This document shows, piece after piece, positions 8,355 to 14,931 of a DNA stretch of 64,000 bases. Location: positions 124,001 to 188,000 of the forward strand of contig NZ_BSSA01000005.1 in assembly GCF_030268885.1 (NCBI RefSeq), given 5' to 3'. Numbering within the stretch: the stretch's first letter is position 1; every line of letters begins with the position of its first letter. A model generated the notes under the pieces. The model was not told where the DNA came from and did no database searches. It saw only the letters and a program-made list of their open reading frames with translations. The translations under genes and the position numbers were made by a program. Source of the stretch: Kitasatospora phosalacinea (GTDB lineage Bacteria > Actinomycetota > Actinomycetes > Streptomycetales > Streptomycetaceae).

Positions 8355-8374
8355 AACGCAAGGCGCCCTGCGTT
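8355..8374. promoter_or_regulatory. 20-base palindrome, candidate TetR operator
   Basis: AACGCAAGGCGCCCTGCGTT is an inverted repeat matching at 18 of 20 positions, centred on GGCGCC. It lies 11 bases before the GTG start of the TetR gene and about 200 bases upstream of the divergent alcohol dehydrogenase start. Size and position fit a TetR autoregulatory operator; binding is inferred. Confidence 0.55.
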
Positions 8375-8385
8375 AGGCTCCGGGG

Positions 8386-8991
8386 GTGCCCCAGGACGAG
8401 ACGCCCCAGGACCGGTCCGAGCCCGCCGCCCCGCTGCGCCGCCGCGGCGCCGCGATGCGCCGGGCCGTGCTCGACGCCACCGTGCGACTGCTCGCCGAGG
8501 GCGGGTTGGAGGCCGCGAGCGTCGCGGCGGTCGCCGCCGCCGCGGGCGTCCACGAGACCTCGATCTACCGGAACTGGGGCACCCGCGAGCACCTGCTGCG
8601 CGCGGCCCTCGCCGACTACACCGACCAGGCCCTGCCGCTGCCCGACACCGGCAGCCTGCGCGAGGACCTGCGCCGACTCCTCACCGCCCTCGCCGCGTTC
8701 CTCGACACCCCCGAGGGCCCCGCACTGCTCCACCTGAGCATCGCCCCCGCCACCGCCGAGACCCGCACCGGCCGCGACGCCTACTGGGCCGACCGCCTCG
8801 CCCGCGCCGAACACCTGCTGCACCGGGCCGCCGCCCGCGGCGAGATCCGCCCCGACGCCGACCCCCGCGCCGCCGTCGAGGCCCTGATGAGCCCGCTGTT
8901 CGCCCGCCACCTGCTGCTCGGCGAACCCGTCACCCCCGCCTACGTCACCGCCCTGGTCGACCTCGTCCTGGACGGACTCGCCCCGCGCTGA
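8386..8991 (+). CDS. TetR/AcrR family transcriptional regulator
   Basis: 201 residues with GTG start at 8386. The N-terminal helix-turn-helix is clear: RRAVLDATVRLLAEGGLEAASVAAVAAAAGVHETSIYRNWGTREHLLRAAL, with the usual Tyr-Arg-x-Trp in the recognition helix region. The C-terminal ligand domain (FLDTPEGPALLHLSIAP onward) is of the TetR_C_11-like type. The gene lies immediately behind a 20-base palindrome and no ribosome site is visible, so the transcript is probably leaderless or nearly so. The divergent target is most likely the alcohol dehydrogenase at 7147-8157. The ligand is unknown. Confidence 0.85.
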   Translation: MPQDETPQDRSEPAAPLRRRGAAMRRAVLDATVRLLAEGGLEAASVAAVAAAAGVHETSIYRNWGTREHLLRAALADYTDQALPLPDTGSLREDLRRLLTALAAFLDTPEGPALLHLSIAPATAETRTGRDAYWADRLARAEHLLHRAAARGEIRPDADPRAAVEALMSPLFARHLLLGEPVTPAYVTALVDLVLDGLAPR

Positions 8992-9069
8992 GCGCGCTCC
9001 GGACGGGGGCGGGAGGCCGGACGTCGGCGGCGGGCGGTAGTGTCCGTGCCCGCCGTCGACAGGAGAGCC

Positions 9070-9738
9070 GTGAACACCCCGATGGACTGGTCGAACGTCC
9101 GCGAGCGCGTCATCGCCGTGGAGGAGGCGGAGCGGCGGGCCCGCGGCCACGGGCCGTCCCCGCGGCCGACGTTCGAACCCGTCCTGACCCCCGCCGAGAT
9201 CGCGGAGGTCGAGGCGCAGTACGGTGTCGCGCTCCCCGACGAGTACCGCGCGTTCCTCGCCGAGGTCGGGGCCGGCGGCCCCGGGCCGGGGCGGCTCACG
9301 TCCCTGTGCCGCGTCGACGGGACGTGGGGATGGCTCTCGGACGCGGGGTACCACTGGCTGCTGGACCCGAGCGGGCCGTTCGTGGAGACCGGGGGCTGGG
9401 TCGACCGGCAGGTGGCGACCCTCCGCGCCGCCGGGTGCGAACCCACCGCCCGGGACGGGGAGTCGGACCACCTGGACGACTACCGCACGGTCTTCGGGGA
9501 CGCCGGGGAGGAGGCCTGGTACCTGGAGCGCGGGCGGGGCGCGGTCCTCGTCAGCGAGAACGGGTGCGGGGTGACCGGTTGGCTCGTCGTCGTCGGCCCG
9601 CACCGCGGGGAGGTCCGCGACCGGGACTGCGACGTCAACCCGCCCTTCGAGCCGTACCTCGACGCGAGGGGGAACCGGCACACCTTCGGCAGCTGGTACC
9701 TCGAGTGGCTGGAGCGGCGCGAGGAGGCGCACCGCTGA
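9070..9738 (+). CDS. SMI1/KNR4 (SUKH) family protein
   Basis: GTG at 9070, preceded by AGGAGA, gives 222 residues. The hallmark SUKH segment is present: LTPAEIAEVEAQYGVALPDEYRAFLAEVGAGG, followed by the strand-rich body and a C-terminal PPFEPYLDARGNRHTFGSWYLEWLERR. SUKH proteins bind partner proteins and often neutralise secreted toxins; others are solitary. There is no toxin or secretion gene nearby. The closely spaced GGTTGGCTCG region and normal codon use suggest a native gene. The gene converges on the FMN reductase with 13 bases between the stops. Confidence 0.75.
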   Translation: MNTPMDWSNVRERVIAVEEAERRARGHGPSPRPTFEPVLTPAEIAEVEAQYGVALPDEYRAFLAEVGAGGPGPGRLTSLCRVDGTWGWLSDAGYHWLLDPSGPFVETGGWVDRQVATLRAAGCEPTARDGESDHLDDYRTVFGDAGEEAWYLERGRGAVLVSENGCGVTGWLVVVGPHRGEVRDRDCDVNPPFEPYLDARGNRHTFGSWYLEWLERREEAHR

Positions 9739-9751
9739 CCGGGGGCCGGCC

Positions 9752-10339
9752 TCACGCGGCCGCGGGCGCCTGCGGCCTGGCCCGGCGCACTCCGCGCAGG
9801 GCGCCGGACCAGGCGATCACCTGGTCGAGCATGCCGCCCACGGCGGTGTCGAGGCCCTCCGGGGGGACGAAGGCGCCGGTGCGGAACGAGGCGTGCGTGG
9901 AGATGGTGGGCTGGGCGCGGACGGTGGCCACCTGGAGTTCGGCGAGGACGAGCCGCAGCGCCTCGGCGGCCCGGGCCCCGGCGGCCCAGCCGCCGTAGCT
10001 GATGATTCCGGCGGCCTTGTCGTTCCACTCCCGGTAGACGTGATCCAGGGCGTTCTTCAGGGCTCCGGGGTAGGAGTGGTTGTACTCGGGGACGAGGAAC
10101 ACGTAGCCGTCGAAGCCGTCGACGAGTGCGCCCCAGGCGCGGGTGTGGTCGTGCCGGTACTGCTGGAAGTTCGGGTTGCCGGGTTCGTCGAGGTTGCCGA
10201 GGCCGTGGTCGGCGAGGTCGAGGAGTTCGTAGTCGGCCCCGCCGTGGGCGCGGGCGGCCTCCAGGGCCCAGGCGGCGATCTGGTCGCCGCGGCGTCCGGG
10301 GCGGGTGCTTCCGAGGATGAGCGCGATGCGGAGCGGCAT
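9752..10339 (-). CDS. NADPH-dependent FMN reductase family protein
   Basis: 195 residues. The flavodoxin-like fold shows the FMN phosphate loop LILGSTRPGRRGDQIA at the N-terminus and the second flavin loop LVPEYNHSYPGALKNALDHVYREW, both diagnostic for the NADPH-dependent FMN reductase/azoreductase family. Expected function is reduction of FMN or quinone/azo compounds in the cytosol. It is divergent from a MarR regulator; the 88-base gap holds two GTTG-N6-CAAC sites. That arrangement is typical of redox- or phenolic-inducible reductases under MarR control. A GGAGGA sequence lies ahead of the ATG on the minus strand. Confidence 0.87.
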   Translation of the reverse strand: MPLRIALILGSTRPGRRGDQIAAWALEAARAHGGADYELLDLADHGLGNLDEPGNPNFQQYRHDHTRAWGALVDGFDGYVFLVPEYNHSYPGALKNALDHVYREWNDKAAGIISYGGWAAGARAAEALRLVLAELQVATVRAQPTISTHASFRTGAFVPPEGLDTAVGGMLDQVIAWSGALRGVRRARPQAPAAA

Positions 10340-10357
10340 GGTCTTCCTTCCGGAGGA

Positions 10358-10400
10358 GTTGTCACGTCAACTCTAGGTTGGGAGAAGTTGATGTGGCAAC
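10358..10400. promoter_or_regulatory. Paired MarR-type operators
   Basis: Two palindromic half-matching sites, GTTGTCACGTCAAC (10358-10371) and GTTGATGTGGCAAC (10387-10400), share the pattern GTTG-N6-CAAC. Their centres are 29 bases apart, close to three helical turns. Together they also form a larger inverted repeat (10358-10372 with 10386-10400, 13 of 15 positions). They lie between the divergent FMN reductase and MarR genes. Confidence 0.65.
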
Positions 10401-10427
10401 ACCGCTGGTCGCGGTAGTCTCGTCGAC

Positions 10428-10916
10428 ATGACGGAGACTCGACCGCTGGAGCCCGAGGAGTGGGAGCTCTGGGACGCCTGGATGCGTGCGCAGCGCCTGC
10501 TCGTCAGGGAGCTGGAGCGCGGTCTGCAGCGCGACTGCGACATCTCGAAGGCCGAGTTCAGCGTGCTGGTGACGCTGTGGCGGGCCGCCGGCCGCGAACT
10601 GCGGGTCGGTGAGCTCGCCGAGACGCTCGACTGGGACAAGGGCCGCGTCTCCCACCAGCTGACGCGGATGGAGAAACGCGGCTTCGTCCGGCGCACCCGG
10701 TACGGAACCGACGGCCGCCGCGCGGGGATCGGACTGACCGCCGAGGGCCGCCGCGCCGCCCGGGACGCCGTCCTCGTGCACGGCGGCAACATCCGCCGCC
10801 ACTTCCTGGACCCGCTCACCCCCGAGCAGGCTTCGGTCATCCGGGCGTGGAGCGGACGGACGGTCGACCGCCTGGAGCCGCACCGCGACGGCGGTGCCGA
10901 CGACAGCGCGTCCTAG
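10428..10916 (+). CDS. MarR family transcriptional regulator
   Basis: 162 residues, ATG at 10428. The winged helix is clear: [70 protein letters not shown], including the wing arginines and the LTAEGR exit. It probably represses itself and the divergent NADPH-dependent FMN reductase through the paired palindromes at 10358-10400. The downstream phosphotransferase gene starts 10 bases after its stop, so the two may be co-transcribed. Confidence 0.88.
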   Translation: MTETRPLEPEEWELWDAWMRAQRLLVRELERGLQRDCDISKAEFSVLVTLWRAAGRELRVGELAETLDWDKGRVSHQLTRMEKRGFVRRTRYGTDGRRAGIGLTAEGRRAARDAVLVHGGNIRRHFLDPLTPEQASVIRAWSGRTVDRLEPHRDGGADDSAS

Positions 10917-10926
10917 GGCGGGCCGG

Positions 10927-11472
10927 GTGGACGTCCGGGTGATCGTGCTCAACGGCGGTTCCAGCAGCGGCAAGACCAGTCTCGCGCGGGCGCTCCAGGG
11001 CCTCCTGCCGGAGCCCTGGCTGCTCTTCGGCATCGACGGCCTGATCGACGCGCTGCCCCCGTCCGGCACCGACCTCGACCTCGCCGCCGACGGCACCGTC
11101 TCCGTCGGCGACGGCTTCCGCGCTCTGGAGGCCGCCTGGGCCGCCGGGGTGGCCGCCACCGCCCGGGCCGGCGCACCGGTCGTCGTCGACGACGTGTTCC
11201 TCGGCGGCCCCGCCTCCCAGCAGCGCTGGCGCGAAGCCCTGGCGGGCCTGGGCGTGCTCTGGGTCGGCGTCCGCTGCGACCCCGCCGAGGCCGCCGCCCG
11301 CGAGCGCGCCCGCGGCGACCGCACCACCGGCATGGCCGCCGACCAGGCCGTCCGCGTCCACCGCGGCGTCCACTACGACCTGGAGGTCGACACCACCCGC
11401 ACCCCGCCCGCCGACTGCGCCCGCACCGTGGCGCGGTTCCTGGCGCTCAGTCGAAGCGCCGGGTCGCGGTGA
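10927..11472 (+). CDS. Chloramphenicol 3-O-phosphotransferase-like kinase
   Basis: GTG at 10927, 181 residues. The P-loop is [17 protein letters not shown] (residues 8-24), and Asp37 in LLFGID sits at the position of the catalytic aspartate known for the Streptomyces venezuelae enzyme. [31 protein letters not shown] and [27 protein letters not shown] all follow the chloramphenicol phosphotransferase family, and length matches the usual 178 residues. It could confer phenicol self-protection, or act on another hydroxyl compound, since no chloramphenicol biosynthetic genes are in view. It lies 10 bases behind the MarR gene and overlaps the convergent SDR gene by 26 bases. Confidence 0.85.
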   Translation: MDVRVIVLNGGSSSGKTSLARALQGLLPEPWLLFGIDGLIDALPPSGTDLDLAADGTVSVGDGFRALEAAWAAGVAATARAGAPVVVDDVFLGGPASQQRWREALAGLGVLWVGVRCDPAEAAARERARGDRTTGMAADQAVRVHRGVHYDLEVDTTRTPPADCARTVARFLALSRSAGSR

Positions 11473-12220
11473 TCCCGCCGTCCACCGGCAGGGTCACGCC
11501 CGTCACGTACGAGGCGCGGTCGCTGAGCAGCCAGGCCGCGGCCTGCGCGACCTCCTCCGCCCGGGCCGGGCGCCCCAGCGGGGTCGAGCGGGCCACCAGG
11601 TCGGCGAAGGGCGCGCCGAGCGCGAAGAACTGCTCGGTGCCGGGCGTGCGCACCACGCCCGGCGCCACCGCGTTGACCCGGATGCCGAGCGGCGCGTAGT
11701 CGGCCACCGCCGCCCGCACCAGACCGGTCAGCCCGTGCTTCGCGGCCTGCTGCACCCCGTCGCCGAACCCGCCGACCAGCGCCCCCACGCCCGAGTTGAC
11801 CACGACCGCCCCGCCCCGGCCGCCCGCCACCAGCGCGGCGAGCTGGGCCCGCAGGCACAGCCAGGTGCCGCGCAGGTTCAGCGCGTGGACGGCGTCCCAG
11901 TCGTCCTCGGCCCGCTCGCCCAGCGGCGCGGGCGGCAGGCCGTTGCCCGCGTTGTCGAACGCCGCGTCCAGCCGGCCGTACGCGTCCAGCGCGGCGTCCA
12001 CCAGCCGGTCCGCACCCGCGGCGGTGGTCAGGTCCGCGGCCACCGCCACCGCCCGCGCCCCCCGCCCCCGCAGCTCGGCGGCCAGCGCCTCCACCTCGTC
12101 CCCGCTCCGGGCGGCCAGCACCAGCGCCGCCCCCTCCCGCGCGAACAGCCGCGCGGCCGCGGCACCGATGCCGCGCCCCGCGCCGGTGACGATCGTGACC
12201 TTGTCCTCGAGAAGTCCCAT
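11447..12220 (-). CDS. SDR family oxidoreductase with altered active site
   Basis: 257 residues, ATG at 12220. The Rossmann motif TGAGRGIG (12-19), NAG (90-92), Ser143 and Lys161 identify a classical short-chain dehydrogenase, and the C-terminus has the usual [19 protein letters not shown]. The catalytic Tyr of the YxxxK motif is replaced: the sequence reads [11 protein letters not shown], placing Gln157 where Tyr is expected. The reading GTGCAGCAG is unambiguous in the given bases. The enzyme may be inactive as a dehydrogenase or use another residue. It is divergent from an XRE regulator, a pairing common in Streptomyces. Confidence 0.82.
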   Translation of the reverse strand: MGLLEDKVTIVTGAGRGIGAAAARLFAREGAALVLAARSGDEVEALAAELRGRGARAVAVAADLTTAAGADRLVDAALDAYGRLDAAFDNAGNGLPPAPLGERAEDDWDAVHALNLRGTWLCLRAQLAALVAGGRGGAVVVNSGVGALVGGFGDGVQQAAKHGLTGLVRAAVADYAPLGIRVNAVAPGVVRTPGTEQFFALGAPFADLVARSTPLGRPARAEEVAQAAAWLLSDRASYVTGVTLPVDGGITATRRFD

Positions 12221-12318
12221 GCCGGAGAGGGTGCCGCCCCCGTCCCGCCCCCACCAGCGGCCACCCGCACCGGGGACCACCGATCCGAGACCCGCCAGGT
12301 CCCGACAAGGGGCGCGCT

Positions 12319-12432
12319 CCTGCCGGGGTCGGCCAACTGCCTTGCCGTGCCGGCGGTTTCGCCTCCTCCCGTCGCTCCCGGCAGGGGCGTGTTCCCGTCC
12401 CCTCGGCGGTTCGGTAGCCGGGACCCGGCAGG
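12319..12432. repeat. Three copies of CCTGCCGGG in the SDR/XRE intergenic region
   Basis: CCTGCCGGG occurs at 12319-12327, and its reverse complement CCCGGCAGG at 12377-12385 and 12424-12432. All lie in the 251-base gap between the divergent SDR (12220) and XRE (12472) genes. They could be binding half-sites of the XRE regulator. At this GC content chance recurrence cannot be excluded. Confidence 0.3.
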
Positions 12433-12471
12433 TCCTGGTTGGGGCGGCGCGGGTGTGGGAGGGTGACGGGC

Positions 12472-13338
12472 ATGCCCGAGACCCCGTTGGGGGCGTTCCT
12501 GCGCGCCCGTCGTGTCCGTCTGGTGCCGTCCGAGGCGGGTGTGGCCGCGAGCGGACGGCGCCGGACGCCGGGGTTGCGGCGGGAGGAGGTCGCGGCCCGG
12601 GCCGGGATCTCGCCCGACTACTACGCCCGGCTGGAGCAGGGGCGCCAGCGGGTGCCGACCGGGCCGGTGCTGGACGGGATCGCGGACGCCCTGCACCTGG
12701 CCGACGCCGAGCGGGCCTACCTGCACCGGCTGGCGGGCGGACGCCCCGTCCGGGAACGGGAGGGCGACCGGGCGGGGCGGGCCGCCGTCTCGGCGAGCAC
12801 CCTGGCGCTGCTGGACACCCTGGACGCCGCACCGGCGTTCGTCACCGGCCCGACCTTCGACCTGCTGGCCTGGAACCGGCCGGCCGCCCTGCTGATGGCC
12901 GAGCCCGCCCGGCGGCCCCCGCACGAGCGCAACCTGCTCTGGCAGGTGTTCTGCTGCCCGTACGGTTCGCGCAGCGCCGACAACCACGCCCCGGACCGTT
13001 CGATCGGCGCCGACCTGGTCGCCTCGCTGCGGGCGCACCACGTCGACCGCCCGGCCGACCGGGCGCTGGCCGACCTGGTCGGCCGGTTCTCCGCCGCCAG
13101 CCCGGCCTTCGCCGCCCTCTGGTCGCAGCACCGGGCGGGCCCGCCCGGCCCCGGCCGCCTGCACGTGCGCCACCCCGCGCTGGACACCGAGGTGCTGGAG
13201 TACACCGTGCTGGCCCTCCCCGAGCCCGGCCGGTACGTCTTCGCCTGCCTGGCCCCGCCCGGCAGCCGGGCCCGCGAGGCCTTCGCCGCGGCACACCGCA
13301 CCGGGGAACCGGCCGCGCCGTCCCCCGGGCGGCCCTGA
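12472..13338 (+). CDS. XRE-type regulator with MmyB-like ligand domain
   Basis: 288 residues. The N-terminal part (LGAFLRARRVRL, RRTPGLRREEVAARAGISPDYYARLEQGRQRVPTGPVLDGIADALHL) is the signature of the large Streptomyces MmyB-like XRE family. The C-terminal half (GPTFDLLAWNRPAALLM through DRALADLVGRFSAASPAFAALWSQH and HPALDTEVLEYTVLALPEPG) is the MmyB-like PAS-type pocket that binds a small, probably fatty, ligand. These regulators usually repress or activate an adjacent divergent SDR, here the gene at 11447-12220. Confidence 0.88.
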   Translation: MPETPLGAFLRARRVRLVPSEAGVAASGRRRTPGLRREEVAARAGISPDYYARLEQGRQRVPTGPVLDGIADALHLADAERAYLHRLAGGRPVREREGDRAGRAAVSASTLALLDTLDAAPAFVTGPTFDLLAWNRPAALLMAEPARRPPHERNLLWQVFCCPYGSRSADNHAPDRSIGADLVASLRAHHVDRPADRALADLVGRFSAASPAFAALWSQHRAGPPGPGRLHVRHPALDTEVLEYTVLALPEPGRYVFACLAPPGSRAREAFAAAHRTGEPAAPSPGRP

Positions 13339-13372
13339 ACCGCCCCGCCGGGCACCGGCGCCGGGGCCGCCG

Positions 13373-14161
13373 TCAGCCGCCGAGGGGGGCCAGGGCGCGG
13401 CACCAGGCGTGCAGGCGGTCGGGGGAGAGACCCGGGACGAGGGCGGCCAGGTCGGTGATGCGCCGCTCCAGGGTGCCCGGGCCGGTCAGCACCCAGTCGA
13501 CCGCGTCGAAGTCCGGGTCGCCCCGGCTCGGCCGCGGGTCGATGGCCACCAGGCGGCCGCCGGGGCCGGAGAGGACGTTGGACGGGTGCAGGTCGCCGTG
13601 CACCAGGGCGACCGGGCCGTCGGCGGCCAGCTCCAGGGCCGCCGCCCGGTGCGGGGCCAGGCCGGTGCGGCCGCGGCGCTCGGCGAGGTCGAAGACGAGG
13701 TCGACCCGGTGGGACAGCGGCCGGAGCACCGACCCCGCGGCCGGTGTCACGGGGGCACGCAAGTCCCGCAGCAGGGACGCGAGTTCGGGCAGCCGCCAGC
13801 CGAGCTGCCGCACCGGTGTGCCGGGCCGGACGTCCGCCAGCAGCAGGGCCCCGGCGGGCAGGTCCGCCGCCAGCAGCGGGACGACCGAGGGCACGGCCGC
13901 CCAGCCGCGCAGCGCCTCGGCCTCCTCGCGGGCGATCGCGGGCTCCGGCGTCAGCTTCAGCCACACCGCCTCGCCGCCCCGCACGCAGCGGAACACCCGC
14001 GACGTCCCGCCGCCGCCCGCCGAGGCGACCTCCAGACCCCACCGCCCGGCCAACTCGCGCACCAGGGCGGGCAGCGCGTCGCACCAGTCGGCCACCCCGC
14101 CCCCGAACCGGACGGCGAACCGCTCCCGGACCTCCGGCGGCACCCGCACCAGCTCCTCCAC
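13373..14161 (-). CDS. Streptomycin 6-kinase / hydroxyurea phosphotransferase family protein
   Basis: 262 residues, start at 14161. The catalytic loop LVHGDLHPSNVL and metal-binding IDPRPSRGDPDFDAVDW match the APH(6)/aminoglycoside-hydroxyurea kinase family, and the N-lobe lysine lies in AVWLKLTPEPAIAREEAEAL. Length fits the family. The residue after the metal aspartate (IDPRP rather than IDPKG) is a common variant in chromosomal homologues. It may give low-level aminoglycoside resistance or phosphorylate an unrelated metabolite. No aminoglycoside biosynthesis genes are nearby. Confidence 0.8.
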   Translation of the reverse strand: MEELVRVPPEVRERFAVRFGGGVADWCDALPALVRELAGRWGLEVASAGGGGTSRVFRCVRGGEAVWLKLTPEPAIAREEAEALRGWAAVPSVVPLLAADLPAGALLLADVRPGTPVRQLGWRLPELASLLRDLRAPVTPAAGSVLRPLSHRVDLVFDLAERRGRTGLAPHRAAALELAADGPVALVHGDLHPSNVLSGPGGRLVAIDPRPSRGDPDFDAVDWVLTGPGTLERRITDLAALVPGLSPDRLHAWCRALAPLGG

Positions 14162-14249
14162 CGCGCCATCCTACGGGCCCGCCCCGGACTGTCGGCGGGC
14201 ACCGCTAGCCTGCGGGACGCCGACACCCCGCCGAACCGCCGAGGCCCAC

Positions 14250-14924
14250 ATGACCGTCCGTTTCGAAGCCGAATGGTGCCACCACGAGCTCGGCCCCCAC
14301 CGGGAGTGCGCGCACACCTACGAGCTCTACCCGTCCGACACCCTGCCCCCGCTGGACCCGGGCCTGTTCACCGGCTCCTTCGACTGGCTCGGGGGCCCGA
14401 GCGGGGAGCCGGTGCCGGAGTCGTCGGAGGCCGAACTCGCCCGACTGGAACGGGCGGTGGCCGACCTCGGGCTGGCGCTGCCGACGGACTTCCTGACCTA
14501 CCACCGCGACGGGCGGCTGCTCTGGTCGCTGGACGACGTGGCGCCGGCCGGCAACTGGACGGACCTCTCGGGCCCGCTGCCCAGCCCGGTCGAGCCCGGC
14601 GCGTACCTGGTCCGCTTCTTCCGCGACCAGCAGGACTGCGTGGTCTGGTACCTCTACCTGCGGCCCGGCGGGGAGTGCTTCGTGGTGCACTCCTGGAACG
14701 AGTACGAGAGCGACTACGAACTGCTGGCCGAGGGCGAGCTGACCGAGGAGGAGACGGCGGACCCGGCGGCGATCCGCTGGTGCGCCGCCTCGTTCGAGGA
14801 GTTCGCCTACCGCTACTGGGTGGAGAGCCGGATCCACCGGGACTTCACGGACGGCGACGGCCCCACCGACCCCCGGCTGCTGGCGTACCTCGCGCACTAC
14901 GCGCAGCAGCAGCCGGGAGCCTGA
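14250..14924 (+). CDS. SUKH-like hypothetical protein
   Basis: 224 residues from ATG 14250. A cytosolic acidic protein with a SUKH-like helix-strand transition (ELARLERAVADLGLALPTDFLTYHRDGRLLWSLDDV) and aromatic-rich beta strands (DQQDCVVWYLYLRPGGECFVVHSWNEYESDYE). The C-terminal FEEFAYRYWVESRIHRD helix is also like SUKH proteins. No known catalytic motif. The stop is seven bases from the stop of the convergent helicase gene. Function unknown; immunity-type or scaffold role is speculative. Confidence 0.65.
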   Translation: MTVRFEAEWCHHELGPHRECAHTYELYPSDTLPPLDPGLFTGSFDWLGGPSGEPVPESSEAELARLERAVADLGLALPTDFLTYHRDGRLLWSLDDVAPAGNWTDLSGPLPSPVEPGAYLVRFFRDQQDCVVWYLYLRPGGECFVVHSWNEYESDYELLAEGELTEEETADPAAIRWCAASFEEFAYRYWVESRIHRDFTDGDGPTDPRLLAYLAHYAQQQPGA

Positions 14925-14931
14925 CGGGAGG

